This document shows, one piece after another, positions 15,983 through 24,526 of a stretch of DNA of 64,000 nt; position 1 is the stretch's first letter, and each line of letters opens with the position of its first letter. The stretch is taken from assembly GCF_020329435.1 (NCBI RefSeq), contig NZ_JAGKJK010000008.1:124001-188000 (forward strand), given 5' to 3'. The stretch is from Bradyrhizobium hereditatis (GTDB taxonomy: Bacteria > Pseudomonadota > Alphaproteobacteria > Rhizobiales > Xanthobacteraceae). A model generated the notes under the pieces. That model searched no databases. It was not told the DNA's origin and saw only the letters and a list, made by a program, of their open reading frames with translations. The position numbers and the translations under genes were made by a program.

Positions 15983-17854
15983 ATGCTGTCGAGGTCGAGC
16001 TTATTGCTGGCGCTTGTGGCTTGCTTCGCATTTACCACAATGGCCGACGCCGGGCGGATCGAACAGAAATCGTTCATGAAGAAATCCTACTCGGGGTCGC
16101 GGGATCGCCAATATCAAGTCTTCGTCCCTTCGGGCTATACAGGGCAAAGCCCTGTGCCAATGGTGATGGTCCTGCACGGCTGCAATCAGACCGAAACCAA
16201 CATGATCAACGAGACGCGATTCAAGGACCTTGCGGAGCGCGACAACTTCATCGTCGTCTACCCCTTCATTACAAGTTTTGACCCTATGCCACAGCGCGCA
16301 CCGAACTGTTGGGGGTTCTTTATCGACGAGCATATCCATGAAGGCGCGGGGGAGGTCGAGGACTTGTACCAGATCGCGCTTGAGGCGGAAGCTGCGTTTA
16401 AGATCGATCCTAACCGGCGCTACGTCACTGGCTTGTCTTCAGGCGCCGGAATGGCGGTGGACTTGGCGGTCGCACGCAACGAATATTTCGCGGCCGCGGG
16501 ATCCGTTGAAGGTCTGCCCTATTCGGAGACTTCGTCCTCGGTCGTATTCTTCGGCTGTAATCTGCAGGGACGTTTCAAGCCGGTCTCCGCAGTCGTCGCC
16601 GCCATGCGGGCGGAACAGAGCAGGCCGAACGAGCAGCGACCAATCCCGATCATGGCGATCCATGCCCGCAATGACTGCAAAGTCAATGCAACAGGTTCGG
16701 AGAATATTCGGGATTCGTGGCTCGCCCGTTTTGGAATCAACCAAGCGGCTGTCGCGACCACGGACTGTACGGCAGAACGCGTGGCCTGCACGCACACGAA
16801 GTACGGGCTACCTCGGCGCTCTGTCGTCGAGACAGTCTTTTACGAAGGCGATCGCGGGTTTAACAGCGCGCATTACTGGGTTGGAGACAACAGCGGACAG
16901 TTCGCCAATCCGAACGGACCAAGCGCCAGCGAATTGCTGTGGACCTTTTTCAAAGGCCACCCTTTCGCTGACAATCCACCTCCATCTGTTTCCCTAACGT
17001 CCGCCTCGGCCACCGGGACTTCCATAACCGTAACCGGATCGGCCGCTGCTTCGGGCGCGCCGCTCGCGGAGGTTAGCGTGCGATTGGATGGTCAATTCCC
17101 ACAACCGCAAAAAATCGCCTCGGGAACGACTACCTGGACGGTTGCTTTCGATAATCTGCGCAACAATGCGAATTACCTGCCAGTGGCCACCGTGAAAGAC
17201 AATGACGGCCTGACGGCGAGCGTGACGGGCCAACCTGTCGCCGTCGGATTGCCACCGACCAACGCCCCGCCTGTGGTCGCTATCGACAACTTATCGACCA
17301 GCGGCGATTGCATCACACTGATCGGAAGCGCCTCAGACCCTGACGACCGAGTTGCCAAGGTGGAGGTCCAGCTCGCGACGCGCGGCTTCAAGCCTGCGGA
17401 TTTGAGTCAGGCGAGTTATCAATATCAAGAGTGCGGATTGCCTGCCGGCACCTATTCGACGCAGGCTCAAGCAACCGACGTTCTGGGCGCAAAAAGCGCC
17501 ATTGTTTCGGGCCCAAGTGCGAATGTGAGCGATCTGGAGGTCGTTACCGCCAACTGGCAAGTGCATATGAGCGCCGGCAGGCTCCGGGTTTATGGCGCGC
17601 GCTGTCCGAGCATGGGTTTCGGCGCTTGCGATGTTGGCTTCTCAAATCTTCTTGGCGCACCAATTCAATCCATTTCCGCTGCTGCGGAAGGCTGCCTCAC
17701 CGGATTGGTATGTCCATCGGGAGAATATCCCATGAGGGCTTACGGGGCAGGGAGGGGCAGATACGTTCGTGTCTGCGGGATCGCAGTCTTACGGCTTCAT
17801 CCCGATCTTCTGCCTGATTGCGCCGAGTTCCGCCTCGTCCCAGATGCCGATTAG
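15983..17854 (+). CDS. Secreted PHB-depolymerase-family esterase with C-terminal repeat domains
   Basis: A 623-residue exported protein. The ATG at 15983 follows GGGAGG and opens a signal peptide (LLLALVACFAFTTMADA). Residues about 30-330 are an Esterase_phd/LpqC-type catalytic domain with VLHGCNQTETNM (oxyanion region), TGLSSGAGMAVDL (nucleophile serine), HARNDCKVN (acid region) and NSAHYWVGDN (histidine region). Two immunoglobulin-like modules follow (PPPSVSLTSASATG, and APPVVAIDNLSTSGD), then a cysteine-containing tail. Relatives degrade short-chain polyhydroxyalkanoates or feruloyl esters outside the cell. Its last 66 bases overlap the convergent sulfatase gene, so the extreme C-terminus may be a read-through extension. 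Confidence 0.83.
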   Translation: MLSRSSLLLALVACFAFTTMADAGRIEQKSFMKKSYSGSRDRQYQVFVPSGYTGQSPVPMVMVLHGCNQTETNMINETRFKDLAERDNFIVVYPFITSFDPMPQRAPNCWGFFIDEHIHEGAGEVEDLYQIALEAEAAFKIDPNRRYVTGLSSGAGMAVDLAVARNEYFAAAGSVEGLPYSETSSSVVFFGCNLQGRFKPVSAVVAAMRAEQSRPNEQRPIPIMAIHARNDCKVNATGSENIRDSWLARFGINQAAVATTDCTAERVACTHTKYGLPRRSVVETVFYEGDRGFNSAHYWVGDNSGQFANPNGPSASELLWTFFKGHPFADNPPPSVSLTSASATGTSITVTGSAAASGAPLAEVSVRLDGQFPQPQKIASGTTTWTVAFDNLRNNANYLPVATVKDNDGLTASVTGQPVAVGLPPTNAPPVVAIDNLSTSGDCITLIGSASDPDDRVAKVEVQLATRGFKPADLSQASYQYQECGLPAGTYSTQAQATDVLGAKSAIVSGPSANVSDLEVVTANWQVHMSAGRLRVYGARCPSMGFGACDVGFSNLLGAPIQSISAAAEGCLTGLVCPSGEYPMRAYGAGRGRYVRVCGIAVLRLHPDLLPDCAEFRLVPDAD

Positions 17855-19435
17855 CACGCCGTTCTTCACCTGCAATTGCTGGGCGGCATAGGCGGCAATC
17901 TTCGCATTCGGTGTCGTGACGTGCATCTTCGGATGCAGCGCCCAGTCGAACAGCTCCGACTGCAGCCGCGCCACGATATCGGCGCAGGCAGGATCGGCGC
18001 CGCGGTCGACAAATTCCTGCGGGTCGGTTTCGAGATCATAGAGCATCGGCCGGAAGCCGGAGGCGTGGATGAATTTCCAGCGGCCGTCGAACACCATGAA
18101 CAGGCGGCAGCGTTCGATCGGCTGGTTCAGCATCACGCGAACATCCTGCATGGCGTAGTCGTATTCGGAGAACACCACCTTGCGCCAGTCGGCCGGCTTG
18201 TTGCCATGGACCAGCGGCAGCAGCGAGCGGCCCTCCAGGATGTGATCGGGCGGGGTGGCGCCGAAATAATCGATGAAGGTTGGCGCCAGGTCGATCGCCT
18301 CGACCAGCGCGTCGCTGACGGTGCCGCGCGTTGAGTTTGCGGCAGGCGAGGGATCGATCACGATTAGCGGGATCTTTGCCGATTGCTCGTGGAACAGATC
18401 CTTCTCGCCCATCCAGTGATCGCCAAGATAGTCGCCATGATCGGAGGTGAACATGATCATGGTGGTGTCGAGCAGTCCGCGCGTCTCGAGGAAGCGCATC
18501 AACACGCCCATCTGATCATCGATCTGCTTGATCAGGCCCATGTAGGTCGGGATGACCTTCTCTCGCGCCTCGTTGCGCGACATGTTGCGGGAATAGCGCA
18601 TGTCCATATAGGCGGCGAACACCGGATGGGCGTTGGCGCGTTCCTCTTGCGAGCGGATCACCGGCTGCACGTCGTCAGGCCCGTACATACTGGCGTAGGG
18701 CTCCGGCGCAATATAGGGCCAGTGCGGTTTGATGTACGACAGATGCAGGCACCAGGGCCGGCCGTCGTCTTCCGCCTCCGCGATGAACTCCATCGCGCGG
18801 CGCGTCATGTAGGGCGTCTCGGAATGCTCATCCGGCACGCGCGCTGCCTTGTCGGCGTGCACCAATAGCCAGCCGTTCTGCAGCGTGCCGTCAGGCGCTT
18901 CGCCGGAATTGGCCCAGTGCTCCCACGGATTGGGTGCATCATAGCCATGCTGGCGCAGATAATTGTCATAGGCCGGGCGCGGCCGTCCCGTCGGATGCAG
19001 GCCGTCGTCCCGCTCATAGGGCTCGAAGCCGCATTCCGACACATGAACGCCGATGATGGAGTCGGCGGGGATACCGAGATTCTTCAGCCCTTCTACGTCC
19101 GGCGCCATATGCGTCTTGCCGACCAGCACGTTGCGCACGCCGATCTTCTTCAGGTGATCGCCGAGCGTGGGCTCGCCGACGCGCAGCGGCCAGCCGTTCC
19201 AGTGCGAGCCGTGTGAGCGCATGTAGCGCCCAGTATAGAACGACATCCGCGACGGGCCGCAGATCGGCGACTGGACGTAGGCGTTCGAGAACAACACGCC
19301 GCGCCTCGCCATCGCGTCGATGTTCGGCGTCTTGAGCACGGGGTGGCCGGTACAGCCGAGATAGTCGTAGCGAAGCTGGTCGCACATGATCCAAAGGATG
19401 TTCTTCGCAGGCTTTTGGGGCGTCATCTCAGGCAT
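17789..19435 (-). CDS. Sulfatase / phosphonate monoester hydrolase family protein
   Basis: A 548-residue member of the type I sulfatase superfamily. The formylglycine site is PICGPSRMSFYTGR, with Cys in the C-x-P-S-R signature, so maturation needs a formylglycine-generating system. Metal ligands are suggested by IMCDQLRYDYLG near the start and FTSDHGDYLGDHWMGEKD near 330. Such enzymes cleave sulfate esters, phosphonate monoesters or phosphodiesters. No signal peptide is seen, so it is probably cytoplasmic. Starts at 19483, 19435 and 19426 are possible; I chose 19435 by family length. The gene overlaps the convergent esterase by 66 bases. Confidence 0.88.
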   Translation of the reverse strand: MPEMTPQKPAKNILWIMCDQLRYDYLGCTGHPVLKTPNIDAMARRGVLFSNAYVQSPICGPSRMSFYTGRYMRSHGSHWNGWPLRVGEPTLGDHLKKIGVRNVLVGKTHMAPDVEGLKNLGIPADSIIGVHVSECGFEPYERDDGLHPTGRPRPAYDNYLRQHGYDAPNPWEHWANSGEAPDGTLQNGWLLVHADKAARVPDEHSETPYMTRRAMEFIAEAEDDGRPWCLHLSYIKPHWPYIAPEPYASMYGPDDVQPVIRSQEERANAHPVFAAYMDMRYSRNMSRNEAREKVIPTYMGLIKQIDDQMGVLMRFLETRGLLDTTMIMFTSDHGDYLGDHWMGEKDLFHEQSAKIPLIVIDPSPAANSTRGTVSDALVEAIDLAPTFIDYFGATPPDHILEGRSLLPLVHGNKPADWRKVVFSEYDYAMQDVRVMLNQPIERCRLFMVFDGRWKFIHASGFRPMLYDLETDPQEFVDRGADPACADIVARLQSELFDWALHPKMHVTTPNAKIAAYAAQQLQVKNGVLIGIWDEAELGAIRQKIGMKP

Positions 19436-19661
19436 TTCGGCTGGCGTTGGGAGGGGGCGGGATGGTGCGATATCGCACGCCATAAGACAATCGAGCGGCG
19501 GGACCGTCTAGATGTGTTAACGATTGGATAGCGCGCTTTCTCGCAATTGAGCGGCGATCCAGCCTTACGCGTTAGCCTTACCGGCAGTTTGGCCGGATGC
19601 CTTAACCCTTGAATTGCCCTGCTGGATTAAATTGGGACGAGGAAAAACCGGGTCCCAAGCG

Positions 19662-20105
19662 ATGCGTATTGGCGTCACGCTAGCATTTTTTATCGCGACG
19701 ACGTCGTCCGCCCAGGCTGGCGGCGGCTTCGAGATCGTGATTCCGGGCCGTCCCGGGGTCCCCGTCATCATCAACGGCATCGACGCGTCCTATGCGGTCG
19801 TCGAGGGCGACTGGGGTCTCGGCAAAGGCACCCAAGTCGAGCCAACTATTTACGGCGGCCGCTACATCGATCCGGTTCCGCGCGTCGGTCACTACTATCC
19901 GAGCGCCGGCCGCATGCCCGGTTACGGGCGACTGGAGATCGAGCCGCCGGCGAACCGAAGGTTGCCGCCGCCGGCCGAGAGCTATCACCAATCCTGGTCG
20001 GCGCAGTCGGCGCCGCTGCCTGCGCAATCCAGCGTGCCTGCCGATCCGCCCGAGATCATCTACGCGCCGCGGGATTGGCGGGGGCCGCCGCACCGTCCGC
20101 ACTGA
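19662..20105 (+). CDS. Secreted proline-rich hypothetical protein
   Basis: A 147-residue predicted periplasmic protein. The ATG at 19662 starts a clear signal peptide (MRIGVTLAFFIATTSSAQA) and the mature part begins GGGFEIVIPGRPGVPV. The rest is rich in proline, glycine and tyrosine and ends PPHRPH. I know no biochemical role; similar small exported proteins are common in Bradyrhizobium. It is followed 37 bases later by another small exported Tyr/Gly-rich protein, so the two may be cotranscribed. GAGG lies rather far upstream of the ATG. Confidence 0.65.
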   Translation: MRIGVTLAFFIATTSSAQAGGGFEIVIPGRPGVPVIINGIDASYAVVEGDWGLGKGTQVEPTIYGGRYIDPVPRVGHYYPSAGRMPGYGRLEIEPPANRRLPPPAESYHQSWSAQSAPLPAQSSVPADPPEIIYAPRDWRGPPHRPH

Positions 20106-20142
20106 AAAATACGACAACGAAAAACTTCGACAGGAGAGAGTA

Positions 20143-20535
20143 ATGCGTCAGATACTTAAGGGATTGGTCGCGGCAGTTGCCGTGATGGCTGCAGCGCCCG
20201 CGATGGCCTGCGGTTACGCGCCCTGTGCCGCACCGGTCTATGCCGCGCCGGTCGTGGCCTATGGCTATGCGGGCTGGGGCTGCAATCCCTGCGGCTGGGT
20301 ACGCGAACGTCTGCCCGATCCGGAGCAGCAGTATTATTGGGTCAACCAGGGCCCGACCTATACCGGTCCGGGCAATTTCGCGCCGTATCCGGTCTATCGC
20401 GAAGGCACGATCTCCGGCTACGGCTATGGCTACAACCGGCCGTACTATGGCTATCGCGCGCACTACCAGCGCAATGGTTACCGTTACACAGGGCGTTATT
20501 ACAACGGCCGGCCGGTACTGCGCCGCCACTACTGA
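20143..20535 (+). CDS. Secreted Tyr/Gly-rich hypothetical protein
   Basis: A 130-residue exported protein with a strong ribosome site (AGGAGAG) and a signal peptide (LKGLVAAVAVMAAAPAMA). The mature part contains four cysteines (ACGYAPCAAP and GCNPCGW), then a tail dominated by Tyr, Gly and Arg (SGYGYGYNRPYYGYR) ending LRRHY. Low-complexity aromatic tails of this type occur in small surface or envelope proteins. I assign no function. It probably shares an operon with the gene ending at 20105. Confidence 0.7.
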   Translation: MRQILKGLVAAVAVMAAAPAMACGYAPCAAPVYAAPVVAYGYAGWGCNPCGWVRERLPDPEQQYYWVNQGPTYTGPGNFAPYPVYREGTISGYGYGYNRPYYGYRAHYQRNGYRYTGRYYNGRPVLRRHY

Positions 20536-20594
20536 TCCAGCACAATCCTGAAGCTTCGGCGCCCGTTCGCATTGAGTTGCGAGCGGGCGCTCAC

Positions 20595-21422
20595 CTATTT
20601 CATCAAGCCCAATCGACTCGCGCCGATATAGAGCGCCAGCACCGCGGCGTTGGAGACATTCAGGCTCTTGATCTCGCCGGGCATGTCGAGCCGCGCCACT
20701 ACGCGGCAGGTCTCGCGTGTCAGTTGCCGCAGGCCCTTGCCCTCGGCGCCCAGCACCAGCGCGAGCGGCTGCTGCAATGTCACGGCGCCGAGATCTTCGC
20801 AGCCCTGACTATCGAGGCCGACCGTCATGAAGCCGCGGTCGTTCAGCTCGGTCAGCGCGCGGGCGAGATTTTGCACCGTGACCAGCGGCACTAGTTCCAA
20901 CGCGCCGGAGGCGGATTTGGCCAGCACACCGGTCGCCTCAGGGCTGTGGCGGGCGGTGGTAACGATCGCCTTGACCGCAAACGCCGCCGCCGAGCGCATG
21001 ATGGCGCCGACATTGTGCGGATCGGTGATCTGGTCGAGCACCAGCACGATACCTTCCTGCGGCAGCGTACCGATATCGGGCGAGGGCAGGGGATCGGTCT
21101 CCGCCAACATCCCCTGATGCACCGCGTCGGGGCCGAGCCGCTGGTCGATCGTGGTCGGGCGGACGATTTCGGGCGTAACGCGGGTATCGATATTTTCGTC
21201 CGCCAGCCGCCGGGCGGCATTTTCGGTCAAAAACAGCTTTCGGATCCGCCGATCGGGGTTGGCCAGCGCCGCCGAAACCGTGTGCCAGCCGTAGAGAATC
21301 ACCGGTCCGTCGAGACCGCTGCCGCGCTCGCGCCTATCAGCGGAACGCACGAATTTTCGACCCTTTTCGAAGGGTTTGCCGCCGCCCCGGCGGAACGGCG
21401 CTTTTCGGTCGCGATCGCTCAT
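20595..21422 (-). CDS. rlmB: 23S rRNA Gm2251 methyltransferase RlmB (TrmH/SpoU family)
   Basis: A 275-residue SPOUT-class 2'-O-ribose methyltransferase. A basic N-terminal tail (RRGGGKPFEKGRK) precedes the substrate-binding domain beginning GPVILYGWHTVSAAL. The trefoil-knot catalytic domain shows LVLDQITDPHNVGAIMRSAA (motif 1, with the N and R that bind RNA), LALVLGAEGKGLR (motif 2) and IKSLNVSNAAVLALY (motif 3). This matches RlmB, which methylates G2251 of 23S rRNA; closely related TrmH-type activity cannot be excluded from sequence alone. It is transcribed away from tRNA-Tyr. Confidence 0.9.
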   Translation of the reverse strand: MSDRDRKAPFRRGGGKPFEKGRKFVRSADRRERGSGLDGPVILYGWHTVSAALANPDRRIRKLFLTENAARRLADENIDTRVTPEIVRPTTIDQRLGPDAVHQGMLAETDPLPSPDIGTLPQEGIVLVLDQITDPHNVGAIMRSAAAFAVKAIVTTARHSPEATGVLAKSASGALELVPLVTVQNLARALTELNDRGFMTVGLDSQGCEDLGAVTLQQPLALVLGAEGKGLRQLTRETCRVVARLDMPGEIKSLNVSNAAVLALYIGASRLGLMK

Positions 21423-21628
21423 GGGGAGCTTGTGTCACGAGGACCCGAATATGGCAATTTGGCCCTCACGGGCGCATTTTTGCTGGTCCGCCTTGGTTGA
21501 CTTTGCTACCTCCATTCGCACATAAACGCGCCGGTCGCAGCCGGTTCGATCCGCGCTTTCGGCCTCAGCGCCATATCCATGGTCCGGTCCTCCGCCGCTC
21601 GGGCGGCCGGTTCCTGACGCTGACAGAC

Positions 21629-21714
21629 GGGGAAGTGTCCCGAGTGGCAAAGGGAGCTGACTGTAAATCAGCCGCCGTATGGCTTCGAAGGTTCGAGTCC
21701 TTCCTTCCCCACCA
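21629..21714 (+). tRNA. tRNA-Tyr (anticodon GUA)
   Basis: The acceptor GGGGAAG pairs with CTTCCCC. The anticodon loop CTGTAAA carries GTA, and a long variable arm (GCCGCCGTATGGC region) marks a class II tRNA. The T arm GAAGGTTCGAGTCCTTC follows, then discriminator A and an encoded CCA at 21712-21714. Confidence 0.96.
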
Positions 21715-22128
21715 TCCTGTATTTGCAGGCGAATTCTGTCCGGACTGTGCAGGTCTGTAAGCAATCCGTAAGCAACTCTGTAAGCAACCACGATGTCACG
21801 ATTTGTTCTTGCCGGCGGGCGGCCGGGCGCGATCTGATATTGATATGCCCGCGCTAACCCGCCGCCGCGATCGCTACCGCACCGACTGCTGGCGCATCTC
21901 TTTCGAAGATGGCCACGTCGGCGATATCGGACCTCGCGCTGGTGCTCCCGCAGCTCTCGCTCGCGTATCCAACCAGCCCATAGAACGTCCGTAGGACTGT
22001 CCCAATTATGGTCCAAATGCGCCGCCCACCGAGCAGACAATAAATATTTATTCACCAAATTGAACATTATCAGGCCGCGCGAATTAAATGGTGCGATCTT
22101 TACAAGGATAACCCATCGGAGCCAGCTC
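21715..22128. other. Region after tRNA-Tyr, contains triple GTAAGCAA repeat
   Basis: No gene is supported. Right after the tRNA 3' end are three close copies of GTAAGCAA (listed separately). tRNA 3' ends are frequent integration sites, but I find no integrase and no second copy of the tRNA 3' end in this window. The remaining bases are unremarkable except for an AT-rich patch near 22040-22060. Confidence 0.45.
21757..21788. repeat. Three tandem GTAAGCAA units
   Basis: GTAAGCAA recurs three times within 32 bases (CTGTAAGCAATCC, GTAAGCAACTCT, GTAAGCAACC). Intervals are 11 and 12 bases. The array lies 45 bases after tRNA-Tyr. It may be an integrase arm-type site, a protein-binding array or the decayed end of a coding region. 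Confidence 0.5.
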
Positions 22129-22353
22129 ATGCATGACCGCCAGCAACAAGAGACCGAAGACCGCCGGAAGTTTCTGATTTCAGCCGGCAGGTTTGCAGCC
22201 GTAACGCCTCCAGCCATTACGCTGCTGCTGTCCACTTCCTTGACATCGGACGCAATCGCGCATTCGGGCGCGGGTGGCCATCATGGCAATAACGGTTACG
22301 GCAACGGTGGCGGCGACGGGAGTCCCAATGGAAAGAACGATAGATACCGCTAA
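22129..22353 (+). CDS. Small exported glycine-rich hypothetical protein
   Basis: A 74-residue predicted exported protein. The ATG at 22129 has GGAG about eight bases upstream. The N-terminus has charged residues with a double arginine (DRRKFLISAG), then a hydrophobic core (ITLLLSTSLTSDAIA), resembling a Tat leader. The short mature part is His/Gly/Asn-rich (HSGAGGHHGNNGYGNGGG) and ends NGKNDRYR. I recognise no function. A terminator follows at 22433. Small proteins of this appearance are frequent in Bradyrhizobium genomes. Confidence 0.6.
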   Translation: MHDRQQQETEDRRKFLISAGRFAAVTPPAITLLLSTSLTSDAIAHSGAGGHHGNNGYGNGGGDGSPNGKNDRYR

Positions 22354-22432
22354 ACGAAGTGCGGCCGTCAAATCGGCCGCTGGTTGAGTGGTTTTCCGGT
22401 GACCAAGACCCAAGGCCCGACCCGGAAGAAGG

Positions 22433-22470
22433 CGGCCCCAGCTTCTTTCCACAGCAGCTGGGGCCGTTTT
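22433..22470 (+). terminator. Rho-independent terminator
   Basis: Eleven-base perfect stem CGGCCCCAGCT/AGCTGGGGCCG (22433-22443 with 22456-22466), a 12-base loop and TTTT. It ends the small exported protein gene. Confidence 0.88.
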
Positions 22471-22479
22471 AAATGCGGG

Positions 22480-22842
22480 CTATGAACGGTCTACGCTGGC
22501 ACCTTTTTTTAAAAGGCTGACGGTCGCGAGTGGCCCGCATTGGCTTTGAACGATCTTGCCAGCTGGGTTGAACCTTACGATCGCCTGCACGATTCCATCG
22601 GGCACGGCGTATAATTCCACGATCGTATCGCCGTTGACCTGCAGATCTTCAAGATCGCCCGCTGGTTTTTCGATAAACCGTTGCCGCCAATACTCGGTTA
22701 TTGCGTTATGGCCGATCAAAGTTTTTTGCCCCATGCAGCCACACTCCAGAGTAGCATCAGGCGCATAGAGAACGAGTCTAATGAACCCATCTGAACGAGA
22801 CGGCAAATAGTTGAATGAGTTCCCGAACCTGACCGCCCCCAT
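22480..22842 (-). CDS. SnoaL-like (NTF2 fold) protein, probably N-terminally truncated
   Basis: A 120-residue frame whose middle matches the SnoaL/NTF2-like fold (LYAPDATLECGCMGQKTLIG, then AITEYWRQRF, and a beta-rich end ELYAVPDGIVQAIVRF). The normal N-terminal helices are missing: the frame opens MGAVRFGNSFNYLPSRS and only picks up family similarity at about residue 24. The ATG at 22842 lies nine bases beyond a terminator on the same strand (22852-22885), with no room for a promoter and no ribosome site. It is probably a decaying gene fragment, though a very short leaderless gene is possible. Confidence 0.45.
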   Translation of the reverse strand: MGAVRFGNSFNYLPSRSDGFIRLVLYAPDATLECGCMGQKTLIGHNAITEYWRQRFIEKPAGDLEDLQVNGDTIVELYAVPDGIVQAIVRFNPAGKIVQSQCGPLATVSLLKKGASVDRS

Positions 22843-22851
22843 CTGAGCAGC

Positions 22852-22885
22852 AAAAAGCCCTCGCCGTCTCTGAGGCGAGGGCTTT
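22852..22885 (-). terminator. Bidirectional terminator
   Basis: AAAGCCCTCGCC (from 22854) pairs with GGCGAGGGCTTT (22874-22885). On the minus strand the tail is TTTTTG, so it terminates the small exported protein gene at 22941-23189. Confidence 0.85.
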
Positions 22886-22940
22886 CGTCCAAGCCCTAAT
22901 AAGTTTTAAGAGATCACGTCAGCGGCAAGGGAATCCGCAC

Positions 22941-23189
22941 TCAACGGTAGCCCTTGCACTTCGTTTCTTCCTTATACTCGCCGTTGCGCTCCCACTTACG
23001 CTCGATCTTGCACGGCCCCCGGTAGAATTCCTGCTTGTAGTCGCGATCATAGCCGCGCTCGTAGCCATAGGCCCGGTAGCCGCGCTCGTGTTTCCACCGC
23101 CCGTGCCCACTCTCATCTTTCCAGGGATCTGCGGATGCCGGCGTGCCCAGGAGGAGAAGCGCAGAAATCCCGGCAAGAAATAGTTTCAT
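22941..23189 (-). CDS. Small exported hypothetical protein (charged, Tyr/Arg-rich)
   Basis: An 82-residue exported protein with a good ribosome site (AGGAG, nine bases before the ATG at 23189). The signal peptide is MKLFLAGISALLLLGTPASA. The mature part is rich in Tyr, Arg, Glu and Gly (HERGYRAYGYERGYDRD) and contains two cysteines (GPCKIE and TKCKGYR), which may form a disulfide. Very similar small periplasmic proteins are common in Bradyrhizobium. No function is known to me. A terminator follows 55 bases after the stop. Confidence 0.72.
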   Translation of the reverse strand: MKLFLAGISALLLLGTPASADPWKDESGHGRWKHERGYRAYGYERGYDRDYKQEFYRGPCKIERKWERNGEYKEETKCKGYR

Positions 23190-23304
23190 CGATGTCACTC
23201 CTGTTAGCGGATGTCCCGAATAATACGAACACTTGCCACTTGTTCCCGCGTCAATCGGGAACTCGCAGTCATTCTCGCCGTTGTGTGCGCGAGAACGTAG
23301 GTAT

Positions 23305-23643
23305 ATGGCCATGAAGTGGATGCTGGTAGTCCTGGTAGGCGGCGTCATGCCGGTCAATACTGACCTCGTGTTCGACAAGTTCGCCGATTGCCTCAGTGCC
23401 GAAGAACAGATGCGCCAACACTACGCTGACGCATTCGACGCTTGGGACCGAGGGGCCGCGACTAAATTTGATCGGCGGCGAGACTACGCCAGAGCTCGCG
23501 AATTGCAGGCCAAACGATTATTGAGCAATATTGGTACCTGTGTGCCGCACGGTGGCGCTGATCAGCAGCTTGCCACACCGCAGCAACCTACAAGAACACC
23601 TCAGCAGCCCGCCACGTCACAAGCTTCACCCGCACAGCCCTAG
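23305..23643 (+). CDS. Small exported hypothetical protein with Gln/Pro-rich tail
   Basis: A 112-residue protein beginning MAMKWMLVVLVGG, a hydrophobic export or anchor signal. The next region is helical and contains a cysteine (DCLSAEEQMRQHYADAFDAW). The tail is built from Pro/Gln/Thr repeats (PQQPTRTPQQPATSQ). The start at 23305 or 23311 is chosen over an upstream one because the hydrophobic segment begins there. The family is recurrent in alphaproteobacteria but uncharacterised as far as I know. The 3' end overlaps a doubtful minus-strand frame by 18 bases. Confidence 0.6.
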   Translation: MAMKWMLVVLVGGVMPVNTDLVFDKFADCLSAEEQMRQHYADAFDAWDRGAATKFDRRRDYARARELQAKRLLSNIGTCVPHGGADQQLATPQQPTRTPQQPATSQASPAQP

Positions 23644-23865
23644 CCCCCTCCATGTTGAAGCGCTCGCCATCCAGAAATGGGGGTTGTTCGTCTGGATGTA
23701 GACCCCATTTTCGGGAAAAATTGGCAATCTAAGAGCCATGAAGCTATCATGTTGGTCGTGGTTGCCGGGGTAGCCGCGTGCCTTGAGTTCGGCGATCAGC
23801 ATCTGGTCGGTGGCGCCCGGAAACTGGCTCTTCTCGCGATCGAGTGATGCTCCGAGTTCGCTCAT
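23626..23865 (-). CDS. Doubtful small hypothetical protein
   Basis: A 79-codon frame with GGGGGTGG before its ATG at 23865. The product (SELGASLDREKSQFPGATDQ, later LKARGYPGN) has no signal or membrane segment that I can see, and no recognised domain. It overlaps the 3' end of the convergent gene at 23643. It may be a small cytoplasmic protein or a remnant. Confidence 0.3.
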   Translation of the reverse strand: MSELGASLDREKSQFPGATDQMLIAELKARGYPGNHDQHDSFMALRLPIFPENGVYIQTNNPHFWMASASTWRGLGLCG

Positions 23866-23937
23866 CGCGCCACCCCCAAGCTGATGCGGCGGACGGAATA
23901 GGCAAGCCTCCTTCGCCTTTACAATCGCCGTACCACC

Positions 23938-24333
23938 TCAACCCTGCTTACTGTCCTGCGCCATTTCCGGCAACGCCTCACCCGGCAGGTAAAGTCTGAT
24001 CGGCCGAATCTCATACACCGCTGACGGATTGACACGGCGCAGATCGCGAGCAATGGCGATGGCGGCATCCTCGTCCGCGCAATTCACCACGTAGAGGCCG
24101 AGCAACTGCTCCTTGGTCTCGGCAAACGGCCCATCGATCACCATACCGTCGCCGGGTCCCCGCAAGGTGCGGGCCTCCGCGGTGCCGCCGAGCCGCGCCG
24201 CCGGCCCGAGCAGCTTGTTCGCGTTGAGCCGATCATGGACTGCGAGCAGGCCGGTCATCACGGCCGCATCCTCTTCCGCTGTCCAGGACATCACTTCGGC
24301 TTCGACGTGATAGGCGAGAATGGCATAAAGCAT
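23938..24333 (-). CDS. YCII-related (DGPF) domain protein
   Basis: A 131-residue cytoplasmic protein of the YCII/DGPF family, a dimeric alpha/beta barrel related to muconolactone-isomerase-like folds. The diagnostic motif MVIDGPFAETKEQLLG is at about 63-78, followed by VVNCADEDAAIAIARDL. The second of two adjacent ATGs (24333) is chosen because it is six bases behind AAGGAG. Relatives are often encoded next to an ECF sigma factor; none adjoins it here. Function is unknown. Confidence 0.85.
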   Translation of the reverse strand: MLYAILAYHVEAEVMSWTAEEDAAVMTGLLAVHDRLNANKLLGPAARLGGTAEARTLRGPGDGMVIDGPFAETKEQLLGLYVVNCADEDAAIAIARDLRRVNPSAVYEIRPIRLYLPGEALPEMAQDSKQG

Positions 24334-24526
24334 CATGTGCTCCTTGATCGGCCTTGCCGGACTGTCGACCCTTTAAAGGACGATTCGGCCCTGCTTATTC
24401 CGACATAGGGCTCGCGACGAAACATTCCGGAAACACGATATATCGGATTGCCCTTGAACGCGGCACGGCGGGTTCCCGACTGATGAGCAGAACGCGATAT
24501 AGCGCGCACCTTTCAAGGAGACGGTC

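Noticed and set aside
21754..21790. GTAAGCAA triplets considered as a CRISPR remnant
   Set aside because: Units are only eight bases with 3-4-base gaps, and no cas gene is in the window.
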